From an uncultured Methanomicrobiales archaeon (GTDB lineage Archaea; Halobacteriota; Methanomicrobia; Methanomicrobiales; Methanospirillaceae): 58,724 bases of DNA. Under the pieces are notes generated by a model. The model ran no database searches, was not told the DNA's origin, and saw nothing but the letters and a program-made list of their open reading frames with translations. The DNA lies in NCBI GenBank assembly GCA_903832665.1, contig CAILCG010000012.1:1-58724 (forward strand), written 5' to 3'. Positions within the stretch are counted from its first letter, which is position 1. Every line of letters begins with the position of its first letter. Positions 53,026 through 58,724 of this stretch are shown piece by piece. The position numbers and the translations under genes are program-made.

Positions 53026-53098
53026 CCGTGAATCTTACGAGAAATTTGTACAGAAAAAAGATCCCGGAAATATCCTCAATGTGCCATACACTCATCCG
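53026..53098 (+). repeat. Hairpin element R1 (left arm missing)
   Basis: The core is present (CTTACGAGAAATTTGTACAG, then AAAAAAGATCCCGGAAAT). A right-arm-like AATGTGCCATACACTCAT follows at 53079. No complementary left arm precedes it: the upstream sequence is the AT-rich edge of the defence island, which seems to have replaced it. The gap between genes here (52915-54117) holds only repeats. Confidence 0.7.
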
Positions 53099-53156
53099 GT
53101 ATTGTCTGGTTCCTGAGTTGCCCAGTCCTTTCGTACCTAATATTTTGCCCAAAATC

Positions 53157-53290
53157 TCCGATACCTGCCCGGTCCGGTGCCCGTTCCTGTTCCGGCCAAT
53201 TGTCAAACGGCCTGCGATGACCGGCTCAAGGCTGGGCCGGTTACGCGAGACCGGCCAGCCCCCGGGTTTCGGAGGAGTGGGGCCCGGGCC
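53157..53290 (+). repeat. GC-rich repeat C, copy 1
   Basis: About 135 bp beginning TACCTGCCCGGTCCGGTGCC, with AATTGTCAAACGG, GATGACCGGCTCAAGGCTGG and GGCCAGCCCC. Strongly similar stretches are at 53911, 55562 and, in part, 57384. Confidence 0.8.
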
Positions 53291-53299
53291 GGGAAATTT

Positions 53300-53403
53300 C
53301 CGGGCAACTCGGGCAGATGTACCCTTATTTCTGGAAAGTCTTACGAGAAAATTGTACAAGAAAAAGATCCCGGAAATGACCCCAAGTTGCCCGGGCTGCC
53401 CGG
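53300..53403 (+). repeat. Hairpin element R2
   Basis: Left arm CCGGGCAACTCGGGCAGATG, right arm AAGTTGCCCGGGCTGCCCGG. They pair at about 15 of 18 positions. Between them is the conserved core with TTACGAGAAAATTGTACAAG. Total 104 bp. Confidence 0.8.
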
Positions 53404-53419
53404 TCGGTGAAAGTCCAGG

Positions 53420-53500
53420 CCCGTTCCGGTACCGCTCACTTTCCCAAAAGGTCTATCAAGTGCATTTTTTCGCCCCCAAAAATGCAGGCACTGGTCAGAT
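53420..53500 (+). repeat. Repeat D, copy 1
   Basis: About 80 bp (CCCGTTCCGGTACCGCTCAC, then TTTCCCAAAAGGTCTATCAA) almost identical to 55949-56028. It contains the small hairpin TGCATTTTT...AAAAATGCA. Confidence 0.85.
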
Positions 53501-53507
53501 TTGTTAG

Positions 53508-53612
53508 TGCGTCACTTGCGTCACTATGTTCCCTTTTTCCGGGATCTCTTACGAGGAAATTGTACAGAAAAAAGATCCCGGAAATGGCATGCAATGTGAC
53601 GCAAGTGACGCA
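53508..53612 (+). repeat. Hairpin element R3
   Basis: TGCGTCACTTGCGTCAC at 53508-53524 and GTGACGCAAGTGACGCA at 53596-53612 are a perfect 17-bp inverted repeat. Each arm is itself a 9-bp direct duplication. An inner stem TCCGGGATCT/AGATCCCGGA lies in the core. Total 105 bp. Confidence 0.9.
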
Positions 53613-53657
53613 AAAAATCCATGATGTTGAATGAAAAACTCAATCACTTTTTGACTT

Positions 53658-53760
53658 GTGTCACTTGTGTCACATTAACCCCCTTTTCCGGAAAGTCTTA
53701 CAAGAAAAATATACAGAAAAAAGATCCGGGAAAATGCCCTCAATGTGACACATGTGTCAC
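53658..53760 (+). repeat. Hairpin element R4
   Basis: GTGTCACTTGTGTCACATT (53658) pairs with AATGTGACACATGTGTCAC (53742) at 17 of 19 positions. The core between them reads CTTACAAGAAAAATATACAG. Total 103 bp. Confidence 0.85.
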
Positions 53761-53778
53761 GCTTTTGATAGATGCACC

Positions 53779-53880
53779 TGGACACTATGGACATCATTTC
53801 CGGTTATTCCGGAAAGTCTCACGAGAAAATTGTACAGGAAAAAGATCCCGGAAATCGTGAAAATGGTGTCCATGGTGCCC
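53779..53880 (+). repeat. Hairpin element R5
   Basis: TGGACACTATGGACATCATT (53779) pairs with AAATGGTGTCCATGGTGCCC (ending 53880), with some G-T pairs. The core CTCACGAGAAAATTGTACAG lies between. Total 102 bp. Confidence 0.8.
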
Positions 53881-53885
53881 GGAAC

Positions 53886-54024
53886 GGTACCGCCCCACTC
53901 CCAAAACGCTCCGGTACCTGCCCGGTCCGGTGCCCGTTCCTGTTCCGGACAATTGTCAAACGGCTCACGATGACCGGTTCAGGGCTGGGTTCGTTACGCG
54001 AGAGACCGGCCAGCCCCCGACCCG
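53886..54024 (+). repeat. GC-rich repeat C, copy 2
   Basis: GGTACCGCCCCACTCCCAAA leads into the same TACCTGCCCGGTCCGGTGCC block as copy 1. It ends GACCGGCCAGCCCC, 94 bp before the next gene. Confidence 0.8.
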
Positions 54025-54080
54025 TACACAAACCCTATAATAATTCCCAACAAAGATCCCATAACACGAAAAGAACAACG

Positions 54081-54090
54081 CATTATAAGC
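54081..54090 (+). promoter_or_regulatory. TATA box of the MNT/HEPN genes
   Basis: CATTATAAGC is about 30 nt before ATG 54118, spacing that suits a leaderless mRNA. Confidence 0.45.
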
Positions 54091-54117
54091 AAGGCAACTT
54101 AAAAAACTGGTAACTAT

Positions 54118-54462
54118 ATGAGGAAAATCTCACCCCCCCGACAGACCGAGATTGAGGAGATTGTCAATCGGATCGTTGACGCTGTACATCCTGAACAGAT
54201 CCTCCTCTTCGGTTCCACTGCGAGGGGCACCACCGGGCCGGACAGTGATCTTGACTTCCTCGTAATAAAGGCCGGCAGGTACAATGCACGAAAAGTTGCG
54301 GGCATGATCTACCAGCGGATGCGGGGAATCGCCCGGTCGATGGACTTCGTTATCGTCACTCCGCAGCAGGTGAAGGACAACCGGGACTCACCCTTTAGTG
54401 TTGTGTATCCCGCAATGCGGGAAGGCAGGGTCGTGTATGAGAGGACAAAGACGGTCGCCTGA
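54118..54462 (+). CDS. Nucleotidyltransferase-domain protein (MNT, type 1)
   Basis: 114 aa. The catalytic motif GSTARGTTGPDSDLDFLVI has Gly-Ser and Asp-X-Asp intact, and the third acidic strand is SMDFVIV. It belongs to the nucleotidyltransferase family that pairs with HEPN proteins, here the overlapping next gene. It is different in sequence from mntA at 36.6 kb. A toxin-antitoxin or small-molecule modification role is likely. The overlap is 26 nt. Confidence 0.85.
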   Translation: MRKISPPRQTEIEEIVNRIVDAVHPEQILLFGSTARGTTGPDSDLDFLVIKAGRYNARKVAGMIYQRMRGIARSMDFVIVTPQQVKDNRDSPFSVVYPAMREGRVVYERTKTVA

Positions 54463-54829
54463 CAATCCGGCAGAATGGCTTGGCCGTGCGAGAAGTTCTC
54501 TTAACCTGTCCTCAGCAAAAACTCCGGGCGTCCTCTATGAAGATCTCTGCTTCCAGGCCCAGCAGGCAGCAGAAAAAGCGCTCAAGGCTGTTTTTGTTAA
54601 CCGGAAAATACCTTACCCTTACACTCATGATATCAATGCCCTCCTCTCGGGACTCGAACAGCATGGTATGGTAATTCCCGAACCGTTGTGGCGTGCTGTC
54701 ACTCTCACTTCGTATGCATCCAACACGCGTTACCCGGGAACCATGACGCCGGTAACCAAAGAGGAATATACCGGGGCAGTTCTTCTTGCAAAGGACGTTC
54801 TTTTTTGGGCGGAAGAACAGGTCGGCTGA
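54437..54829 (+). CDS. HEPN-domain protein
   Basis: 130 aa starting ATG 54437 (MRGQRRSPDNPAEWLGRARS), a normal HEPN start. The family core is LCFQAQQAAEKALKAVFVNR, then YPYTHDINALLSGLE and a final EEYTGAVLLAKDVLFWAEEQ. It lacks the R-X4-H motif of HepT RNases, as is usual for this HEPN type. It forms a pair with the MNT gene before it. Confidence 0.85.
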   Translation: MRGQRRSPDNPAEWLGRARSSLNLSSAKTPGVLYEDLCFQAQQAAEKALKAVFVNRKIPYPYTHDINALLSGLEQHGMVIPEPLWRAVTLTSYASNTRYPGTMTPVTKEEYTGAVLLAKDVLFWAEEQVG

Positions 54830-54836
54830 TGAACGG

Positions 54837-55289
54837 ATGCAAAGTGAGAACCGCGATCCGGAAATCTGCATAACCAACCGTCACATCCCTGTACCGGCGG
54901 ATCGTATCCGGGAATTCTGCACGAAATGGAAGGTCCGGCATTTCCGGTTCTATGGTTCCATTATGCGGGACGATTTCCGGCCGGACAGCGGTATCGATGT
55001 GATGGTGGAATTTACTCCCGATGCCCATACCACATTCTTTGACCTGAGCTCCATGCAGGACGAGCTTGAGACACTTCTTGACCGCAAAGTTGACCTCGCG
55101 GATCGCCATTCCGTTGACCAGAGTCAGAACTACATCCGCAGGAAGGGAATGCTCTCCGGTAACCCCCGGTTCTTCGCCAGATGTCGTACCTTCTCGACAT
55201 GCTCATCTGGGCACGGTCGATTGAAAAGATCACGGGCAACCATCCCCTGGAACTTATCGATGAGGATAAGATGGCCTTCCATGCACTGA
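54837..55289 (+). CDS. Degenerate MNT nucleotidyltransferase-like protein
   Basis: The start is ATG 54837 (MQSENRDPEICITNRHIPVP). The domain resembles MntA, but the active site reads GSIMRDDFRPDSGIDVMVEF: the first Asp of the Asp-X-Asp pair is Gly, so catalysis is probably lost. The domain proper ends near DQSQNYIRRKGML. The remaining about 50 residues, rich in Arg, Ser and Cys, overlap the next gene out of frame and are unlikely to be native. A stop lost by frameshift near 55165 is possible. Confidence 0.6.
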   Translation: MQSENRDPEICITNRHIPVPADRIREFCTKWKVRHFRFYGSIMRDDFRPDSGIDVMVEFTPDAHTTFFDLSSMQDELETLLDRKVDLADRHSVDQSQNYIRRKGMLSGNPRFFARCRTFSTCSSGHGRLKRSRATIPWNLSMRIRWPSMH

Positions 55290-55513
55290 GTTTCAATGTC
55301 TTCCAGCTCGCAGTCTCGGCTGGGAGAGTCGATGGTATTACCCGTGAAAAAGTACCGGGTATTCCCTGGGATATTCTGGACGAAACAAACCGGAAATTTG
55401 AAGATGATCCTTTCAGCCGGGACAAACAGGTTATCAAGGATATTGCGTGGGATGTCGTTCCACGAATAATTCCTCTCCTCGCGGTTGTCATCCCTGCAGA
55501 GAATGAAGTATAA
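55181..55513 (+). CDS. Degenerate HepT-like (DUF86) protein
   Basis: 110 aa. MSYLLDMLIWARSIEKITGN and the later IPWDILDETN follow the HepT layout. The RNase motif R-X4-H-X-Y is not visible, replaced by NRKFEDDPF, so toxicity is doubtful. It overlaps the tail of the preceding ORF and keeps the antitoxin-toxin order. Both members of this second pair have lost catalytic residues. Confidence 0.6.
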   Translation: MSYLLDMLIWARSIEKITGNHPLELIDEDKMAFHALSFNVFQLAVSAGRVDGITREKVPGIPWDILDETNRKFEDDPFSRDKQVIKDIAWDVVPRIIPLLAVVIPAENEV

Positions 55514-55535
55514 TCTTTGGTATCCCGGCACATTC

Positions 55536-55690
55536 CGGTACCGCTCGCTCTCCCAACGCTCCGGTACCTGCCCGGTCCGGTGCCCGTCCCTGTCCCGGCC
55601 AATCATCAAACGGCTTGTGATGACCGGCTCAAGGCTGGGCCGTTTACGCGGAGACCCAACCAGTCCCCGGGTTCCAGACGGGTGGGGCCC
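55536..55690 (+). repeat. GC-rich repeat C, copy 3
   Basis: GGTACCGCTCGCTCTCCCAA, then the TACCTGCCCGGTCCGGTGCC block and GGCTCAAGGCTGGGCCGTTT. About 90% like copy 1 by eye. Confidence 0.8.
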
Positions 55691-55708
55691 GGGCCTTCGT
55701 TCGATAAA

Positions 55709-55811
55709 TCCGGGCAGTTGGACAGAAAGTACCTGTTTTCCGGAAGGTCTTACGAGAAAATTGTACAGAAAAAAGATCCCCAAAACAGCGATAGATCTGT
55801 CCAACAGCCCG
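55709..55811 (+). repeat. Hairpin element R6
   Basis: CCGGGCAGTTGGACAGA (55709) pairs with TCTGTCCAACAGCCCGG (55795) at 16 of 17 positions, and an inner CTGTTTT/AAAACAG adds seven more pairs. The core between them has CTTACGAGAAAATTGTACAG. Total 103 bp. Confidence 0.88.
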
Positions 55812-55823
55812 GAAGAGAAATCG

Positions 55824-55930
55824 GTTTGGACAAAGTGGACAAAAGGTGCGGTATTTCCCGCATCTCTTACGAGAAAAGTGTACAGAAAAAAGATCCCGGA
55901 AATCATGTAAGTTTTGTCCAACTTGTCCAA
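55824..55930 (+). repeat. Hairpin element R7
   Basis: TTTGGACAAAGTGGACAAAA (55824) pairs with TTTTGTCCAACTTGTCCAAA (55911) at 18 of 20 positions. The core reads CTTACGAGAAAAGTGTACAG. Total 107 bp, only 12 bp after R6. Confidence 0.88.
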
Positions 55931-55948
55931 ATTACAAGAATGAACTGA

Positions 55949-56028
55949 ACCCGTTCCGGTACCGCTCACTTTCCCAAAAGGTCTGTCAAGTGCATTTCTC
56001 CGCCCCCAAAAACGCAGGTACTAGTCAG
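55949..56028 (+). repeat. Repeat D, copy 2
   Basis: About 80 bp, nearly identical to 53420-53500, differing at a handful of bases. Confidence 0.85.
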
Positions 56029-56070
56029 ACCCGGTGCAGCAATCTCTTGTGTGCTGTTGTGCCGGAAGTG

Positions 56071-56173
56071 CCGGGCAAAAAGGCAAAAAATACCTGATTT
56101 ACGGAAACTTTTACGAGAAAATTGTACAGAAAAAAGATCCCGGAAATCGTGAAAATTTTGTCCTTTTGCCCGG
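56071..56173 (+). repeat. Hairpin element R8
   Basis: CCGGGCAAAAAGGCAAAAAA (56071) pairs with TTTTGTCCTTTTGCCCGG (ending 56173), with a small bulge. The core reads TTTTACGAGAAAATTGTACA. Total 103 bp. Confidence 0.82.
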
Positions 56174-56216
56174 ATCGGAATTGCCTGTTATTTCTGATCC
56201 CCTCGCTTCTCTCCAA

Positions 56217-56317
56217 GGGGCACATGGGGCACTTAGACCCCCTTTTCCGGAAAGTCTTACGAGAAAAAAGTACAGAAAAAAGATCCCGGAAAATATCCTC
56301 AATATCACCACGGGTCT
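56217..56317 (+). repeat. Hairpin element R9 (right arm diverged)
   Basis: The left arm GGGGCACATGGGGCACTT has the usual 9-bp duplication. The core reads CTTACGAGAAAAAAGTACAG. The expected right arm is absent apart from AGACCC/GGGTCT near the end, so the copy seems truncated or recombined. Confidence 0.65.
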
Positions 56318-56711
56318 GTCAAGCCATTCGCAGGCGAGTGGAGTGCAGCCTGCTGGATCGGGAGATCGATGGCAAAGTAATGGAGCATTGCTACGACAGA
56401 ACTAATATCGCCAGTGCAATAATGAAACATACCAGTTTTTTCAGTGCGTCAGATTGTTGTGTTTCGGACATTTACCTATCTCCGGTTATATCCTTTCAGA
56501 CACAATTATTGATAACTGTTGTTTTTAATGGGGATCAATAGACGCGTTTCATTTGTCTGATATGAATTAAGGATGCATAGTGAAGATTTGAAAAATAAAA
56601 ATATTCTACAATACATGGTGTCTTTCTTTAAAAAATCTCTAAAAAAGAAAATTGATAATGATTTTTTTCATAAACTGATAACCTTCATTGTTATCTGATT
56701 TGCCTGATTTA
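56318..56711. other. AT-rich intergenic region
   Basis: Reading frames here are short. I see no family resemblance, no RNA gene and no arm-like repeats. It probably holds the 3' end of the minus-strand lipoprotein transcript. Confidence 0.4.
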
Positions 56712-57185
56712 CTACAATGCAGGTGGCGTTACTAGCACTGCCTCCTCTTCATTTGAAGAAGAAGTTGGTTGCACGCCTTTAACAACACTCTTGATTATCG
56801 AAGAATCCTGAGTATCAAGCGTGAAAGTAAGGAGCGAGCCGTCTTTTTTGGATTGTTCCATTAAACCGATATAGGTCTTGTAGCCGGGAATATTTTTTCC
56901 CAGTGTGTAAATGCGTGCAGATGGAGTAAGCCAGACCGTAGCATATTCAGCATTTGCATTTTCGTCCACCATGATAACCTGCATCGTTATCTGATGATCA
57001 AATGTGTTGTTATCGGGGGTCTGATTCGTTGCAGTACCTGGCGAAACCGCAGTCCCCGGAACGGTATTCTGTATGCCAGAAAATGCACCGGTACATCCGG
57101 CACCCAGCAGTACAACAAAGAGTATCCCCACGCAAGGGAGAATTCCGGATCGTATACGGGATTGTGATTGTTTTTTATCGGACAT
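56712..57185 (-). CDS. Lipoprotein, 157 aa
   Basis: Starts ATG 57185 (MSDKKQSQSRIRSGILPCVG, then a hydrophobic stretch ending LLGAGC lipobox). A Thr/Pro/Gly-rich linker precedes a small beta-rich domain (FDHQITMQVIMVDENANAEY, ATVWLTPSARIYTLG) of a kind common in Methanomicrobiales surface lipoproteins. It ends in a Ser/Glu-rich tail. Function unknown. It is transcribed alone, away from the PAP2 gene. Confidence 0.7.
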   Translation of the reverse strand: MSDKKQSQSRIRSGILPCVGILFVVLLGAGCTGAFSGIQNTVPGTAVSPGTATNQTPDNNTFDHQITMQVIMVDENANAEYATVWLTPSARIYTLGKNIPGYKTYIGLMEQSKKDGSLLTFTLDTQDSSIIKSVVKGVQPTSSSNEEEAVLVTPPAL

Positions 57186-57383
57186 TATATCCCCCGGAAC
57201 GATTATAGGATGTTCAATGAAAAAGCATTTCTCGCACAATTCTTAACCGGTTCTGATATTCCGGCAATTGCCAGGGGGGGTTCATTCGGGCTGCGTTTTT
57301 TTAAACAAATCATAATACCCGGTTCTGAAATGGCAGTATGTTGTACAATCATATCGAAAGATAATCATTCAGGCAGCAGTGAT

Positions 57384-57468
57384 GTACCGCTCAATTGCCA
57401 AACGGCCTGCAATCCTCATCTCAAGGCCGAGCCGTTACCCGGAGACCGGGCTCCGGCCAGCCACCGGT
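57384..57468 (+). repeat. GC-rich repeat C, copy 4 (partial)
   Basis: GTACCGCTCAATTGCCAAAC and CTCAAGGCCGAGCCGTTACC match the middle of repeat C, with more differences than copies 1-3. It lies between the lipoprotein and the PAP2 gene. Confidence 0.65.
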
Positions 57469-57543
57469 CAGTACCGTATTTCGTGTAGTGGATACCGGAC
57501 GAAAAGAAGCACGTTCATTATGAAGTCTGCCCTATCCTAAATC

Positions 57544-58563
57544 ATGGACTTCGGGCTTCTGATGGATCCGGGAATCAATATCGCAGTCCAGAACTTCTCC
57601 CCGGCGGTCACCGCATTCTTCACCCATGGGGAATTTCTGGACTCAATGCCGTGGTACTTCCTTATCATCTCCGTAATCACATTCGGGCTGCATCCCCGGT
57701 ACGGGGTCAGGCTTGCCACGGTTTTTGGGTTGAACGTCGGCCTCAACGAGGCAGTCAAACTGGCCTGTCATATGCCCCGGCCCTATTGGGTCTCGGCAGG
57801 AGTCGAGGCTTTTTCCTCCCATTCCTCGTTCGGGTTCCCGTCCGGTGCCGCCATGTCCGGCGCGGTTCTGTACGGGTATATCGCGCTGCTGGTACGGCGC
57901 TACCTGGTTGTGATTATCTGTTGCATCCTGTTCCTCGTCACGAGTATCGTGCGGATCTTCTGCGGCATCCATTTTCTTCTCGATATTCTCGGGGGATGGA
58001 TCCTTGGCTTTCTCCTGTTAGCTGTTTTCCTGCTTGCAGCGCCAAAGGCTGAGGAATTCGCCGGCCGTCTCTCCCGACCAGCCCGCCTTGCCCTCTTTGC
58101 CTTTGTGTCGGCAATTCCGATCCTGATCGTGGTTCCGGTATACCTGTCGCTCGGCGGCTGGCAGGTTCCCGAACCGTGGATTGAGCTTGCCCGCCAGCAG
58201 ACCGGTGTAGTGATTCATCCGGATCGCATCCAGTACGCCTGGGGTGCTACCGGCATTCTCTTCGGGAGCCTTTTTGGCTACGAGTTCCTCAAATCCCGTG
58301 GCGGATGGAACCCCCCGGCAGATTTGAAACGGCGGGCAGGCGTCGTCTTTGCGGGAACCTTCTCGGTCCTTCTCATCAATGCGGCGATCCCAAGTGTTTG
58401 GGTATATGTTGGCATTACGGCCCTGTCCCCTCAGTTCGCTGTCTTCCTCAGCATTGCCGGAGTTACCTTCTGGCTCATGGCGGGTGTACCGTCCCTTGCC
58501 GCAAAGGCAGGGTTCTCAAAAATAATTCCTCCCGACCCTGCCGGCGATGGGATCGTTGCCTGA
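57544..58563 (+). CDS. PAP2-superfamily membrane phosphatase-like protein
   Basis: 339 aa with about eight membrane segments. PAP2 motif 1 is KLACHMPRP (K-X6-RP). Motif 3 is VRIFCGIHFLLDILGG, with the catalytic His and Asp. Motif 2 reads FPSGAAMSG, where the usual His of PSGH is Ala, so the general acid is missing. It may be a lipid-binding or changed-activity relative of phosphatidate/undecaprenyl-PP phosphatases. An extra C-terminal half with four spans follows. It starts ATG 57544. Confidence 0.85.
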   Translation: MDFGLLMDPGINIAVQNFSPAVTAFFTHGEFLDSMPWYFLIISVITFGLHPRYGVRLATVFGLNVGLNEAVKLACHMPRPYWVSAGVEAFSSHSSFGFPSGAAMSGAVLYGYIALLVRRYLVVIICCILFLVTSIVRIFCGIHFLLDILGGWILGFLLLAVFLLAAPKAEEFAGRLSRPARLALFAFVSAIPILIVVPVYLSLGGWQVPEPWIELARQQTGVVIHPDRIQYAWGATGILFGSLFGYEFLKSRGGWNPPADLKRRAGVVFAGTFSVLLINAAIPSVWVYVGITALSPQFAVFLSIAGVTFWLMAGVPSLAAKAGFSKIIPPDPAGDGIVA

Positions 58564-58647
58564 GTGCCGCGGTTCAGCACAGCACCAGCCCGTTCTTCTT
58601 TTTTCCCACAACCACCACCCGAGACGGGCATAATAAAAGCCGGACCC

Positions 58648-58724
58648 GGACCAGACCCGGACCAGACCCGGACCAGACCCGGACCAGACCCGGACCAGAC
58701 CCGGACCAGACCCGGACCAGACCC
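58648..58724 (+). repeat. 11-bp tandem repeat, at least seven copies
   Basis: GGACCAGACCC is repeated exactly seven times up to the last base of the window, so the array probably continues. It lies 85 bp after the PAP2 gene. Seven uniform copies suggest recent expansion. Confidence 0.95.

Noticed and set aside
52874-53507. ORFs translating the hairpin cores (peptides such as LTRKLYRKKIPE and GIFFLYNFLVR)
   Set aside because: These peptides recur only because the DNA core recurs. The frames have no start signals, and their ends fall in unrelated repeats.
54905-55289. Fusion of the degenerate MNT with its 50-residue tail as a real domain
   Set aside because: The tail overlaps the HepT-like gene out of frame and has no family features. 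Read-through of a lost stop is simpler.
53026-56317. CRISPR array
   Set aside because: The conserved parts are about 50 bp, separated by 100 to over 1500 bp with other repeats and genes between them. The flanking variable parts are paired inverted arms, not unique spacers, and no cas gene is present.

Overview
The window is archaeal and almost certainly from a hydrogenotrophic methanogen of the order Methanomicrobiales (Methanoregula-like). The evidence is the order dtdA-ftsZ-secE-spt5, ribosomal stalk genes rpl11-rpl1-rpl10-rpl12, a lactaldehyde dehydrogenase of the F420 pathway (CofA type), an AqpM-type aquaporin, HypF for [NiFe]-hydrogenase maturation, methanogen families such as DUF2193 and DUF2180, and many lipoproteins with Thr/Pro-rich linkers. 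TATA boxes lie 25-35 nt before several start codons, as expected for leaderless archaeal mRNAs. I saw no tRNA, rRNA or CRISPR array.

Layout. 0.5-9 kb: a 37-codon peptide, ileS, a lipoprotein broken by an amber codon, cofA-like aldehyde dehydrogenase and glycogen phosphorylase. 9.2-12.6 kb: small conserved gene, dtdA, ftsZ, secE, spt5. 12.6-32.5 kb: about 20 kb of accessory genes (DUF2193-DUF2180-aquaporin operon, a frameshifted receiver/PAS/histidine-kinase gene, SET protein, DJ-1 protein, a split secreted protein, DUF1428, VOC, tag, a DUF4258/YgiT toxin-antitoxin pair, Fic) with dispersed GC-rich hairpin repeats. This block separates spt5 from rpl11, which are normally neighbours in Euryarchaeota. 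32.6-34.9 kb: rpl11-rpl1-rpl10-rpl12. 35-46.3 kb: a serpin lipoprotein, a MntA/HepT pair with broken HepT, a phospholipase-D-like lipoprotein, membrane proteins, hypF, two regulators and a Ski2-like helicase.

46.3-52.9 kb is a clearly AT-richer defence island. It holds a Gabija-type pair (GajA ATPase/TOPRIM nuclease and GajB UvrD-like helicase, the latter split at an A7 slippery heptamer) and a type II restriction-modification locus with a frameshifted endonuclease, an intact methyltransferase and an AbrB protein carrying a G10 tract. 53.0-56.3 kb is an array of about 104-bp hairpin elements bracketing two nucleotidyltransferase/HEPN modules. 56.7-58.7 kb: a lipoprotein, a PAP2 phosphatase-like membrane protein and an 11-bp tandem repeat running off the window.

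The most novel-looking feature is the hairpin family. Nine copies share a conserved core of about 50 bp. In seven of them the core is flanked by arms of 17-21 nt that differ from copy to copy yet are complementary to each other within a copy, and total unit length stays at 102-107 bp. A related core seems to occur inside the 23-26.5 kb repeats. A second theme is gene decay: eight accessory genes are interrupted by a stop or frameshift while no core gene is.
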